NCBI RefSeq assembly: GCF_004366355.1
Contig: NZ_SODV01000001.1
Location: forward strand, 1,302,001 to 1,366,000
Length of the DNA: 64,000 nucleotides
Reading direction: 5' to 3'
From: Dinghuibacter silviterrae
Lineage (GTDB): Bacteria > Bacteroidota > Bacteroidia > Chitinophagales > Chitinophagaceae
The notes below the pieces were generated by a model. It saw only the letters and a program-made list of their open reading frames with translations. It ran no database searches and was not told the origin of the DNA. Below, piece after piece: positions 27,644 to 35,873 of the stretch; positions within the stretch are counted from its first letter, which is position 1, and every line of letters begins with the position of its first letter. Both the position numbers and the translations under genes were made by a program.

Positions 27644-28291
27644 ATGGAAATAGTGAAAGCGGACTATCTGATCTCCAGCCCCACGCTGGCAGACTGCCCG
27701 AAACCGGACCGGCCGGAGTATGCCTTTATCGGCCGAAGCAATGTGGGGAAGTCTTCTGTGCTGAACCTGTTGTGCAACCGGGAGAACCTGGCAAAGATCA
27801 GTTCCAGCCCCGGGAAAACCCGGTTGATCAATCACTTCACCGTGCAAAGCACTCCTCCATACGCCAACTGGTACATGGTGGATCTCCCGGGGTATGGTTT
27901 TGCAAAGGTGTCGCAGAGCCAGCGGAAGCAGTGGGAAAAGATGATCGAGGAATACGTTCGTAAACGGGAGACCCTGGGCGCGCTGTTCGTTCTTATAGAC
28001 AGCCGCCATGAACCCCAGGCCATCGACCTGGAGTTCATCGCGCGTCTGGGCGAATGGGAAGTTCCTTTTGCCTTGATTTTTACAAAGTCGGATAAAAGCA
28101 CGCAAAAAGAAGTAGCCGCCAACGTCCGGGCGTTCCTCAACGAGATGCGCAAGGAATGGGAATTCTTACCCCCGCACTTTGTTACCTCCGCCGTAAAACG
28201 GACTGGCCGGAAGGCAGTGCTGGACTATATTGCCGCGTGCAACGAGACCTTTTCTCAGGCCGGTACGACGAGCCGGAAGCCGTTCCCGTGA
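27644..28291 (+). CDS. engB: Ribosome biogenesis GTPase EngB (YsxC/YihA)
   Basis: Small GTPase for late assembly of the 50S subunit. The 215-aa protein has G1 GRSNVGKSS (30-38), a G3 motif DLPGYGFA, G4 TKSD, and G5 around VTSAVKRTG. The ATG at 27644 gives MEIVKADYLISSPTL; 24 earlier codons overlap divergent ubiE and are excluded. The last 37 bp overlap the 3' end of the convergent response regulator gene, and the polar tail of EngB is encoded there. Confidence 0.96.
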   Translation: MEIVKADYLISSPTLADCPKPDRPEYAFIGRSNVGKSSVLNLLCNRENLAKISSSPGKTRLINHFTVQSTPPYANWYMVDLPGYGFAKVSQSQRKQWEKMIEEYVRKRETLGALFVLIDSRHEPQAIDLEFIARLGEWEVPFALIFTKSDKSTQKEVAANVRAFLNEMRKEWEFLPPHFVTSAVKRTGRKAVLDYIAACNETFSQAGTTSRKPFP

Positions 28292-28953
28292 ATGTTCACG
28301 ATCTCGATGGTCTCGTCTTCCTTGAGGTATTTCCGCAGCTTGGCAATGTACACGTCCATGCTCCGGCCGTTGAAATAGGTGTCGCTGCCCCAGATCCGTT
28401 TCAGGGCCTGTTCGCGGGGTAGCAGGTCGTTCTTGAATTCCGACAGCATTTTCAACAGCTCGTTTTCTTTGGGAGAGAGCGTTTGCGTCTTGCCGTTGAT
28501 CGACAGTTCGCGGAGCTTGGGGTTGAAATGGTAACGGCCCAGGTCATACTCGGTCACCTCGCCCGTCTTATTCATTTCCTCGTTCCGCTTCAGGATGGCT
28601 TTTATCTTCAGGAGCAGCACTTCGCTGTCGAAGGGTTTTGTGATGTAGTCGTCGGCGCCCAGCTTATAGCCATTGATGATGTCTTCCTTCATCGTTTTTG
28701 CGCTGAGGAAAAAAAGAGGAATATCCGGGTCGACGTCCCTGATCTCCTCTGCGAGCGTAAAGCCGTCCATGTTTGGCATCATCACATCCAGGAGACACAG
28801 CTCGAACTTTTCCCTACGGAAAGCCGCCAGCCCCAAAATGCCGTCCCGTTCCAGCGTCACGTCGTAATCGTTCAGCTCCAGGTAATTCTTCAAAACCATT
28901 CCTAAGTTGTTGTCATCTTCCACGAGTAAGATCTTGGGTCTTGTAGCATCCAT
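28255..28953 (-). CDS. OmpR-family response regulator
   Basis: A 232-aa DNA-binding regulator. Receiver domain with acidic pocket VEDD, phosphoacceptor D56 (CLLDVMMPN) and K106 (DDYITKPFD), then a winged-helix DNA-binding domain (about 135-230) with YFNGRSMDVYIAKLRKYLK. No histidine kinase is adjacent, so it is an orphan here. It resembles RprY-type regulators of Bacteroidota; the stimulus and targets are unknown. 3' end overlaps engB by 37 bp. Confidence 0.92.
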   Translation of the reverse strand: MDATRPKILLVEDDNNLGMVLKNYLELNDYDVTLERDGILGLAAFRREKFELCLLDVMMPNMDGFTLAEEIRDVDPDIPLFFLSAKTMKEDIINGYKLGADDYITKPFDSEVLLLKIKAILKRNEEMNKTGEVTEYDLGRYHFNPKLRELSINGKTQTLSPKENELLKMLSEFKNDLLPREQALKRIWGSDTYFNGRSMDVYIAKLRKYLKEDETIEIVNIHGNGFRLVVPA

Positions 28954-29015
28954 ATACTTCTGATTTAAAGTATCTTAAAATTATTCCGTTTTTCTGAGAA
29001 AACGCGCGGCCGCCG

Positions 29016-29023
29016 TATTTTTG
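29016..29023 (+). promoter_or_regulatory. -7 promoter box of GroES-like gene
   Basis: TATTTTTG matches TAnnTTTG exactly and ends 6 nt before the ATG at 29030, which would place the transcription start on or beside the start codon. Confidence 0.45.
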
Positions 29024-29029
29024 TTGGCT

Positions 29030-29383
29030 ATGACACTAAAGACGCTCATCGTAATAGGAGACCGGGTGTTGATCCGGCCCACCAAGCCCGACGAACGCAC
29101 GGAAAGCGGTTTGTATCTCCCACCTGGGGTACAGGAAAAGGAAAAAGTACAACAAGGCTATGTGATCAAAACCGGTCCGGGCTATGCCATTCCCATGCCG
29201 GTGGAGAACGAGCCCTGGAAAGGGGAAGAAGAACAAGTCAAGTATGTGCCGCTGCAGGCGCGGGAAGGCGACCTTGCCATCTTCCTCGTGAACGGTGCCA
29301 CGGAGGTGGTGTATGACGGGGAAAAATATTTCATCGTGCCCCAGGGGGCCATCCTCATGCTGGAGCGGGAGGAGGAACTATAA
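29030..29383 (+). CDS. GroES-like co-chaperonin family protein
   Basis: A 117-aa single-domain protein related to Cpn10/GroES: GDRVLIRPTKP at the start, a mobile-loop-like ESGLYLPPG in place of the GGIVL loop, then VQQGYVIKTGPG and a C-terminal half with GDLAIF and YFIVPQGAIL. It is about 20 residues longer than GroES because of an insert (about 55-80) rich in Pro, Glu and Lys. No groEL is nearby, so it is probably a paralogue rather than the main co-chaperonin. Start at ATG 29030; an upstream TTG is less likely. Overlaps recQ by 29 bp at the 3' ends. Confidence 0.78.
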   Translation: MTLKTLIVIGDRVLIRPTKPDERTESGLYLPPGVQEKEKVQQGYVIKTGPGYAIPMPVENEPWKGEEEQVKYVPLQAREGDLAIFLVNGATEVVYDGEKYFIVPQGAILMLEREEEL

Positions 29384-31061
29384 GACCACACTGGTCGCAT
29401 ATTCCGCACCTGGGGCCCTTTGGTAAACCAAAATAATCATTGATCCACTGCGCCCTGCATTCGCCCTCTTGCTGCAGGTATGCCGCCATCCTGGACAACC
29501 GCCGGGCATACGTCTGCCTGAGCGTTTCCAGACGCCGGCTGTCGATCCGGAGGTCTTCCATGCGAACCCTGGGCTGGAGCAGCCGGACCTGGGGACCGTT
29601 GACCGCGGGGGTATAGGATAGGATGCCGGCGCGGTCCAGCCCCTGAAGCCGCTGGGTCACCATGGCCTCATCCTGGCGGGTGAGCCGTGCCAGACGGTGT
29701 TCGGATATGCGGGTGGGATAGTGCAGGATCCCCGGGTAGTTCCGGAGCATCGTGTCGATCAGCGGGTCTTCCAACCCTTCGAGGGCCCTGGCCGCCAGGC
29801 TGAACTCGCAAAGCGCCGGCCGGCGGACGCGGTCGGCATATAGCAGGAGCTCTTCCTGTTCCAGCACCTTCAGGGCGTTCAGGGTAAGACCGGCGCCCCG
29901 TTTGAAGCGCTGGAGAAATGTATCCAGTGAAAAGTCGTACCACTCCATGTCTCCGCTTTCGGCGGGGATCTGCAGGTAGTGTACCAGGTCCCGGTAGACC
30001 TCCCGGACCGCTTCTTCCGGCGGAAAGCGCTGACCCGGCAAGGCTTCGAGCGTACGCAGGTCGGAGGCTCCATATAACAGGAGTGCCACGGCCGGGTGGC
30101 CATCCCTGCCCGCGCGGCCCGCTTCCTGGTAATAATTTTCGATACAATCCGGGGCATCGAAGTGGGCGACACAGCGGACGTCGGGTTTGTCGATCCCCAT
30201 CCCGAAAGCATTGGTAGCGACCATGATTCTTGTGTGTCCCGACATCCAGTCGTCCTGGGCGGCTGACCTTGCTTCCGGGCCCATACCGCCATGGTAAGGG
30301 GCGGCGCTAACCGCCCGCGACCGTAGAAAGGACGCGAGGTCTTCGGTGGTCCGGCGGTTCCGGCAATAGACGATGCCGGTCCCGGGGGTGGCGGACAGGA
30401 AACGCAACAGTTCCCCGGTTTTGTCTCCGGAAGACCGCACCTGTAGCGACAGCCGGGGCCGCAGCAGCGGTCCTTCGATGATTTCGGCGAACCGCAGTTC
30501 CAGTTGTTGGACAATATCCGTCTTGACCTCGGGCGTAGCCGTGGCGGTCAGGGCGAGAAAAGGAACACCGGGGAGCGCTTCCCTGATGTCGGCGATCCTG
30601 CGGTAAGCCGGTCTGAAGTCGTGTCCCCACTCCGATACGCAGTGCGCTTCGTCGACGGCCACCAGGCGGATATCCAGACCGGGCAGGTAGCTGGCCAGCG
30701 CCTGGGTTTCCAGGCGTTCGGGGGAGACGTACAACAGCTTGATCTGTCCCCTCAGGGCGCGCTGGAGAAGGGCTTCGCTTTCCTGCCAGGTCATACCCGT
30801 GTAGAGGGCGCCCGCCGGGATCCCCCTCTCCAGGAGGGCGTCCACCTGGTCTTTCATGAGGGCGATCAGGGGACTGACGACCAGGCAAAGACCGGGCAAA
30901 CAAAGCGCCGGTACCTGGTAACAAAGAGACTTGCCGCTCCCTGTCGCCAGCAGGGCAAGGACGTCCTTGCCTTCCAGCAGCGGTGTGATGACTTCCTCCT
31001 GGAGGGGGCGGAAGCCCTCGAAACCCCAATACGTTTTCAGGACATCAAGCGGCGTAGACAT
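29355..31061 (-). CDS. recQ: RecQ-family ATP-dependent DNA helicase
   Basis: A 568-aa 3'-5' helicase for repair and recombination. Motif I ATGSGKSLCYQ, motif II DEAH followed by the aromatic loop CVSEWGHDFRP, motif VI near YYQEAGRAGRDG, and a zinc-binding end CRAQWINDYFG ... CGICDQC. The HRDC domain of full-length RecQ is missing, which matches the short Bacteroidota form. Its start overlaps the small upstream gene by 17 bp and its end overlaps the GroES-like gene. Several RecQ paralogues may exist in such genomes, so the symbol is tentative. Confidence 0.9.
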   Translation of the reverse strand: MSTPLDVLKTYWGFEGFRPLQEEVITPLLEGKDVLALLATGSGKSLCYQVPALCLPGLCLVVSPLIALMKDQVDALLERGIPAGALYTGMTWQESEALLQRALRGQIKLLYVSPERLETQALASYLPGLDIRLVAVDEAHCVSEWGHDFRPAYRRIADIREALPGVPFLALTATATPEVKTDIVQQLELRFAEIIEGPLLRPRLSLQVRSSGDKTGELLRFLSATPGTGIVYCRNRRTTEDLASFLRSRAVSAAPYHGGMGPEARSAAQDDWMSGHTRIMVATNAFGMGIDKPDVRCVAHFDAPDCIENYYQEAGRAGRDGHPAVALLLYGASDLRTLEALPGQRFPPEEAVREVYRDLVHYLQIPAESGDMEWYDFSLDTFLQRFKRGAGLTLNALKVLEQEELLLYADRVRRPALCEFSLAARALEGLEDPLIDTMLRNYPGILHYPTRISEHRLARLTRQDEAMVTQRLQGLDRAGILSYTPAVNGPQVRLLQPRVRMEDLRIDSRRLETLRQTYARRLSRMAAYLQQEGECRAQWINDYFGLPKGPRCGICDQCGLIVPPPAPA

Positions 31062-31299
31062 AGGCTTTGGCGGTCCCGCTTTGTATCAATCCCCCTTTTT
31101 CCACGACCTGGGGAGGGGTCCGGACGGTTTCCCCGACCAGGATCTCTCCCGTGAGCAGCTTGCAATCCGCGGGTACGACCTCACCCGCTTTCAGCAACAC
31201 CAGGTCGCCGGCGCGCAGCTCCTGGGGGGCAACGGGAAAGATAAGCTCCTGGTATTGATCGTCAAAGGCGATCATAAAGGCGGTGACGTTCATCGGCAT
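31045..31299 (-). CDS. 84-aa protein resembling a lone P-type ATPase actuator segment
   Basis: A short soluble protein in which residues about 28-80 read like the actuator domain of cation P-type ATPases: RAGDLVLLKAGEVVPADCKL, then a stretch that would hold TGES but reads VGETVRTPPQVVEKGG, then IQSGTAKAYV. The catalytic TGES is therefore lost, and there is no membrane or phosphorylation domain. The gene sits 20 bp from divergent tsaE and overlaps recQ by 17 bp, so it is in a normal position for a real gene. Either a domesticated regulatory fragment or a chance resemblance; function unknown. Confidence 0.6.
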   Translation of the reverse strand: MPMNVTAFMIAFDDQYQELIFPVAPQELRAGDLVLLKAGEVVPADCKLLTGEILVGETVRTPPQVVEKGGLIQSGTAKAYVYAA

Positions 31300-31319
31300 A
31301 AAGTTACCATCTTTGTGGG

Positions 31320-31727
31320 ATGGATATAGTCTATTCCCTGGAGGAATTACCCCAGGCGGCTTCCCGCTTACTCGACACGGTCGGCGTGCCTTGCGTCATC
31401 GCCCTGCACGGCGAGATGGGGGCCGGTAAGACAACGTTCACCCATGCCTTTTGCGAAGCCCTGGGGGTGGATGGCCATGTGTCCAGTCCGACCTTTGCCC
31501 TGGTCAACGAATACCGGACCCGGGCAGGTGAGGGGATCTATCACATGGACTGGTACCGGTTAAAGGGGGAGGAAGAGGCGTTACAGGCGGGGATGGAGGA
31601 ATACCTGTATTCGGGGAAGACGTGTTTGGTGGAGTGGCCGGAGCGGGCGCCCGGCCTGCTCCCGGAGGGAACCGTCCACGCCTGGCTGGAGGTGGTGGAC
31701 CCCGAAACACGGCGGTTGAAGGTCTGA
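31320..31727 (+). CDS. tsaE: tRNA t6A biosynthesis ATPase TsaE
   Basis: Cytoplasmic ATPase that works with TsaB and TsaD in making t6A at tRNA position 37. The 135-aa protein has Walker A GEMGAGKTTF (31-40), the following SSPTFALVNEY, and the Walker B-like MDWYRLKGEEE. Length is typical. A CATCTTTG close to a -7 box ends 4 nt before the ATG. Followed at 45 bp by ald, an order also found beside porX in other Bacteroidota. Confidence 0.95.
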   Translation: MDIVYSLEELPQAASRLLDTVGVPCVIALHGEMGAGKTTFTHAFCEALGVDGHVSSPTFALVNEYRTRAGEGIYHMDWYRLKGEEEALQAGMEEYLYSGKTCLVEWPERAPGLLPEGTVHAWLEVVDPETRRLKV

Positions 31728-31772
31728 CGCGCATTTTGTATATTTACCATCCCATTTAATCGTTGCACGACT

Positions 31773-32987
31773 ATGCCTGTCAAGAAGCCCTTTTTGGCGA
31801 CTTCATTCACCTACGAAACCCTGGAGGAAACCCTGGACGTCAAACCCAAGGGAACCTCCTTGCATATTGGTATACCCAAGGAAAACTGGTTCAATGAAAA
31901 CCGTGTTCCCCTGACACCGGAGGCCGTGAGCGTCCTGGTGTCCAACGGACACAAGGTCGTCATGGAATACAAGGCTGCCGAAGGCGCCCACTATTCCGAC
32001 ATGGAATACAGCGACGCGGGGGCGAAGATCGCGTATGACAAAAAGGAAGTTTATCAAAGCGACGTGCTCATCAAAAGCGCCCCCGTCGGCGAACCCGAAC
32101 TGGAATGCCTCAAAGCCGGCCAGGTCATCATTTCTCCCATCCACCTGGCCGTCATGAAGTGTGAGATCCTCGAAAAGATGATGGCCAAACGCATCACCGC
32201 CCTTTCTTTCGAGAACCTCAAAGACGACTCCGGCAACTATCCCATTGTCCGCTCCATGAGCGAGATCGCCGGGAGTGCCGTGATGCTCATCGCCGGGCAG
32301 TACCTCAGCAATGCCAACAACGGCAAGGGCGTGCTCTTGGGAGGGATTTCCGGTATCCCGCCGACAAAGGTCATCATCTTAGGCGCGGGCATCGTAGGGG
32401 AATTTGCGGCCCGTACGGCCATGGCCATGGGAAGCAGCGTAAAGATTTTTGACAACAGCATCTACCGCCTCAAACGGCTGCAGAACAATATCGGGTCCCG
32501 GCTTTTTACCTCCGTGATCGAACCAAAAATCCTTGCCAAACAGCTCAAAACCTGCGACGTGGCGGTAGGGGCGTTGTCCTCCGGTGGGGGCAGGACGCCC
32601 ATCGTCGTCACCGAGGAAATGGTCTCGCAGATGCGCCAGGGCAGTGTCGTCGTCGACGTGAGCATCGACCGCGGCGGCTGTTTCGAAACCTCCGAGATCA
32701 CTTCCCTGGAAAGCCCGATCTTTATCAAACACGGGGTCATCCACTATTGCGTCCCCAATATCCCGTCCGGCTTTGCCCGTACGGCCAGCCAGGCGATTTC
32801 CAACGTCCTCATGCCCTTGTTATTGGAAGCGGCGGAGAGCGGGGGATTCGAAAGCCTCGTCTGGCACAAGGTGTCGATCCGCAGCGGGATTTATCTGTTC
32901 AAGGGGTCGCTGACGAATTTTCATCTCAGCCAAAGGTTTGACCTCAAGTACACCGACCTGAACCTGCTCATCGCGAGCCAGCGCTAG
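31773..32987 (+). CDS. ald: Alanine dehydrogenase
   Basis: NAD-dependent enzyme interconverting L-alanine with pyruvate and ammonia. The 404-aa protein has the N-terminal AlaDh/PNT domain beginning IGIPKENWFNENRVPLTPEA, a Rossmann motif VIILGAGIVGEFAARTAMAM, and the segment YCVPNIPSGFARTASQAISN. About 30 extra residues precede the usual start, as in Bacteroidota homologues. Its 3' end overlaps the convergent ABC ATPase gene by 20 bp. Confidence 0.93.
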   Translation: MPVKKPFLATSFTYETLEETLDVKPKGTSLHIGIPKENWFNENRVPLTPEAVSVLVSNGHKVVMEYKAAEGAHYSDMEYSDAGAKIAYDKKEVYQSDVLIKSAPVGEPELECLKAGQVIISPIHLAVMKCEILEKMMAKRITALSFENLKDDSGNYPIVRSMSEIAGSAVMLIAGQYLSNANNGKGVLLGGISGIPPTKVIILGAGIVGEFAARTAMAMGSSVKIFDNSIYRLKRLQNNIGSRLFTSVIEPKILAKQLKTCDVAVGALSSGGGRTPIVVTEEMVSQMRQGSVVVDVSIDRGGCFETSEITSLESPIFIKHGVIHYCVPNIPSGFARTASQAISNVLMPLLLEAAESGGFESLVWHKVSIRSGIYLFKGSLTNFHLSQRFDLKYTDLNLLIASQR

Positions 32988-33627
32988 TCTTGAACCCGGC
33001 GATCGACATCACCTGCGTGCAGAAATCGTATTCATCCGGATCGTTGCTGCTGACGATAATCGTACGCCCCGCCCCGTGGGTTGCGATCAGCCGGTGGTAT
33101 AAGTCGTACCCCGCCTGGTCGAAGTTGGTGCAAGGCTCGTCGAGCAACAGCGCGAACGTGTCGGAGAAGATCGCCTGGGCGAGCTTGACGCGCTGCTTCA
33201 TGCCGCTGGAGAAATAGCGTATCTGTTTGTCCCGCGCCGCCTCCAGCCCAAGCTCGGTAATGATCAAAGAAGGCGTCACACCCGGGCGCCAGGATTTAAA
33301 GCCGCCATGGAACGTCAGGAATTCGATCAGGGTCATTTCCTCGATCACCTCCAGGTAGGGGGCCGCCAGCGCGATGTGCTCGAAGACGCGGTCGGGCGCG
33401 ACGGCGGCGGGCGGAGAAGGGCTGCCGTCTGGCGCAGCCACCTCCCATAAGATGGTCCCTTCGCTGGGCACGAGCACCCCCGCCAGGATCTGGAGCAACG
33501 TCGACTTACCCGAGCCGTTTGGCCCGGTGATGGCGTAGGCGACGCCGGGGGAAAAGGTATAGGTGCACCGGCGGAAGATCCAGTCGCGGTTGTAGCGTTT
33601 TCCTATATCAGAGAGTGATATCCTCAT
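32968..33627 (-). CDS. ABC transporter ATP-binding protein
   Basis: A 219-aa single ATPase domain: Walker A GPNGSGKSTLL, Q-loop region near LAAPYLEVIEEMTL, signature YFSSGMKQRVKLAQAI with the unusual SSGMK, Walker B ALLLDEPCTNFD, and a switch position reading SSNDPDEYDF in place of the usual His. No permease is encoded beside it. The short form resembles haem-exporter or gliding-type ATPases. It overlaps lpxA by 20 bp on the same strand. Confidence 0.86.
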   Translation of the reverse strand: MRISLSDIGKRYNRDWIFRRCTYTFSPGVAYAITGPNGSGKSTLLQILAGVLVPSEGTILWEVAAPDGSPSPPAAVAPDRVFEHIALAAPYLEVIEEMTLIEFLTFHGGFKSWRPGVTPSLIITELGLEAARDKQIRYFSSGMKQRVKLAQAIFSDTFALLLDEPCTNFDQAGYDLYHRLIATHGAGRTIIVSSNDPDEYDFCTQVMSIAGFKTSAGSR

Positions 33628-34414
33628 CGGCGCTCTCTTTGATATACCGTCGGATGATGCCGGCTTTCGAGTTTTCGATGAAGGAAATGATGTTTGCCCG
33701 GATGGGGGTGTCGGGGATTCTTTCTTTGATGACGCTCAGGGCGGTGGATGTTGTATGCCCTTGTATGAAAAGGATGTGGTAAATGTTGGATATTTCTTCC
33801 AGGGCTTCCTTGCTGAAGCCGCGGCGGACGAGGCCTACCTTGTTGATGCCGGCATAGCTGAGGGGCTCGCGGGCGGCCTTGACGAAAGGCGGCACGTCCT
33901 TGCGGATGGAGCTTTGCCCACCGATGTAAGAATGCGCGCCGATGTGGATGAATTGTTGTACGCCGGTCAGGCCGTTGATGATGGCGTAGTCGTCCACCGT
34001 GATGTGTCCGGCCAGGGTAACGCCGTTGACAAGGATGACGTGGTTGCCGATGATACAGTCGTGGGCGACGTGCACGTAGGCCATGAGCAGGCAGTGGCTG
34101 CCGACCACGGTTTTCCACTTGTCGACGGTGCCCCGGTTGATGGTCACGCACTCCCGGATGGTCGTATGGTCGCCAATGATGGCCAGGGTTTCTTCGCCGA
34201 CAAATTTGAGGTCCTGGGGCACGGCGCTGATCACCGCCCCGGGGAATATCTTGCAATCCTTGCCGATCCGCGCGCCATCCATGATGATGGCGTGCGACAT
34301 GATATGACTACCTTCCCCGATTTCAACGTTCTCTTCCACTACCGCAAACGCATCGATCTTTACGTTCGGGCTTATTTTCGCATTGGGGTGTACTTGGGCT
34401 AACGGGCTGATCAT
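33608..34414 (-). CDS. lpxA: Acyl-ACP-UDP-GlcNAc O-acyltransferase
   Basis: First enzyme of lipid A synthesis. The 268-aa protein is a left-handed beta-helix of hexapeptide repeats (about residues 1-190), with the catalytic His in NGVTLAGHITV, then a helical C-terminal region with FIENSKAGIIRR. Start MISPLAQVHPNAKISPNVKI is standard. It lies one base after lpxC-fabZ, giving the usual Bacteroidota order lpxD, lpxC-fabZ, lpxA. Confidence 0.96.
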   Translation of the reverse strand: MISPLAQVHPNAKISPNVKIDAFAVVEENVEIGEGSHIMSHAIIMDGARIGKDCKIFPGAVISAVPQDLKFVGEETLAIIGDHTTIRECVTINRGTVDKWKTVVGSHCLLMAYVHVAHDCIIGNHVILVNGVTLAGHITVDDYAIINGLTGVQQFIHIGAHSYIGGQSSIRKDVPPFVKAAREPLSYAGINKVGLVRRGFSKEALEEISNIYHILFIQGHTTSTALSVIKERIPDTPIRANIISFIENSKAGIIRRYIKESADEDITL

Positions 34415-34415
34415 G

Positions 34416-35834
34416 TTACTTTGTACTTTTTACAATTTGAGCTACCAGGTCTGCTTCGGTGACCACCTTGTTGCCCACGTAAATGGTTCCTTTCATCTCG
34501 CAAATGCCGCGCCGAATAGGTGCGGTCAGTTCCATCTTGAGGATCATCGTGTCCCCGGGAACGACCTTTTGTTTGAAGCGGCAGTTGTCGATTTTTAGAA
34601 AGTAGGTTTCATAGTGGTCTTCGGGATTGTCTTTCGGGATGGCCAGTATGCCCCCGGCCTGGGCCAGGGCTTCCACTTGCAAAACGCCCGGCACCACGCA
34701 GTTGCCGGGGAAATGCCCCTGGAAGAAGGCCTCGTTGTAGGTCACGTTCTTGACGGCGATCACGTGCTGGGACGTCATCTCTATGACCTTGTCGATCAGC
34801 AGAAAAGGGTAGCGGTGGGGTAATATTTTTTCGATCCGGTGGATGTCGAACACCGGGGTTTTATTGGGGTCATAGGAGGGAATACCCGCCTTGAATTTGT
34901 TTTTCTTGATGTGCTCCTTGATCTTCCTGGCAAAAGCCACGTTGGAAGAGTGCCCGGGCCGGTTGGCGATGATGTGGGCCTTGAAGGGGAAACCCACCAG
35001 GGCCAGGTCGCCCACGACGTCGAGGAGCTTGTGCCGGGCGGGTTCCGTCGGGAAGCGGAGTTCCAGGTTGTTGAGGTAGCCCCCGCTGTTGACCGAAATG
35101 CTTTCCCTGTTGAATACCTTGGCCAGCTTTTCCAGTTGGCCGGGGGTGACAGGACGATCCACCACAACGATGGCGTTGTTGATGTCTCCTCCCTTGATCA
35201 GGTTATTTTCAAAAAGGAATTCGAGTTCATGGAAAAAAGAGAAAGTGCGGCAGGGTGCGATCTCGGTATTGAAATCGCCCACGTGCCTGAGGGCGGCGTG
35301 CTGGGTCCCCAGGACGGGGCTATTGAAGTCGATCAGGGCGTTTACCCTGAATTCGTTGTAGGGCATAGCCACCATCTCTACCTTCTTCTGGTCGTCTACG
35401 AATGAAATATTATTCTCGATCGAGTAGTAGACTTTGCGTGCATTTTGTTTTTCCAGCCCCACCAGTTCCAGCGCTTCCACAAACGGCTTGGCGCTCCCGT
35501 CCAGGATGGGAATTTCCGGTCCGTCGAGCTCCACCAGGACGTTGTCCACCTGTGTCCCAAAAAGGGCCGCCATCAGGTGTTCCACGGTAGATACCCGTGC
35601 CCCGTTGTGTTCCAAAGCCGTGCAACGGGTCGTATCGACGACATAATCACAATCCGCCTTTACCGTGGGGCCCCCCGGGAGGTCCGTCCGTTTAAAAACC
35701 ACGCCATGGCCCGGATCAGCAGGAACAAGGGTCATATTAACAAATTTCCCTGTATGAATGCCTACGCCTGAAATGGTAATCCTCTCTTTAATCGTGTGCT
35801 GAAAGTGCTGACTAGCCCCGTTCGTGCTTTCCAT
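34416..35834 (-). CDS. lpxC-fabZ: Bifunctional LpxC deacetylase / FabZ dehydratase
   Basis: A 472-aa fusion found in Bacteroidota. Residues about 12-305 form the zinc deacetylase LpxC, the committed step of lipid A synthesis ([37 protein letters not shown]). Residues about 325-472 form 3-hydroxyacyl-ACP dehydratase FabZ, with [11 protein letters not shown] and the active-site stretch [20 protein letters not shown]. The ATG at 35832-35834 is chosen over a GTG two codons upstream. Followed directly by lpxA, preceded by lpxD at 39 bp. Confidence 0.96.
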   Translation of the reverse strand: MESTNGASQHFQHTIKERITISGVGIHTGKFVNMTLVPADPGHGVVFKRTDLPGGPTVKADCDYVVDTTRCTALEHNGARVSTVEHLMAALFGTQVDNVLVELDGPEIPILDGSAKPFVEALELVGLEKQNARKVYYSIENNISFVDDQKKVEMVAMPYNEFRVNALIDFNSPVLGTQHAALRHVGDFNTEIAPCRTFSFFHELEFLFENNLIKGGDINNAIVVVDRPVTPGQLEKLAKVFNRESISVNSGGYLNNLELRFPTEPARHKLLDVVGDLALVGFPFKAHIIANRPGHSSNVAFARKIKEHIKKNKFKAGIPSYDPNKTPVFDIHRIEKILPHRYPFLLIDKVIEMTSQHVIAVKNVTYNEAFFQGHFPGNCVVPGVLQVEALAQAGGILAIPKDNPEDHYETYFLKIDNCRFKQKVVPGDTMILKMELTAPIRRGICEMKGTIYVGNKVVTEADLVAQIVKSTK

Positions 35835-35873
35835 GGGCACGAAAGTAGGAAAAACTGGCTAATCTCCGGGGAT

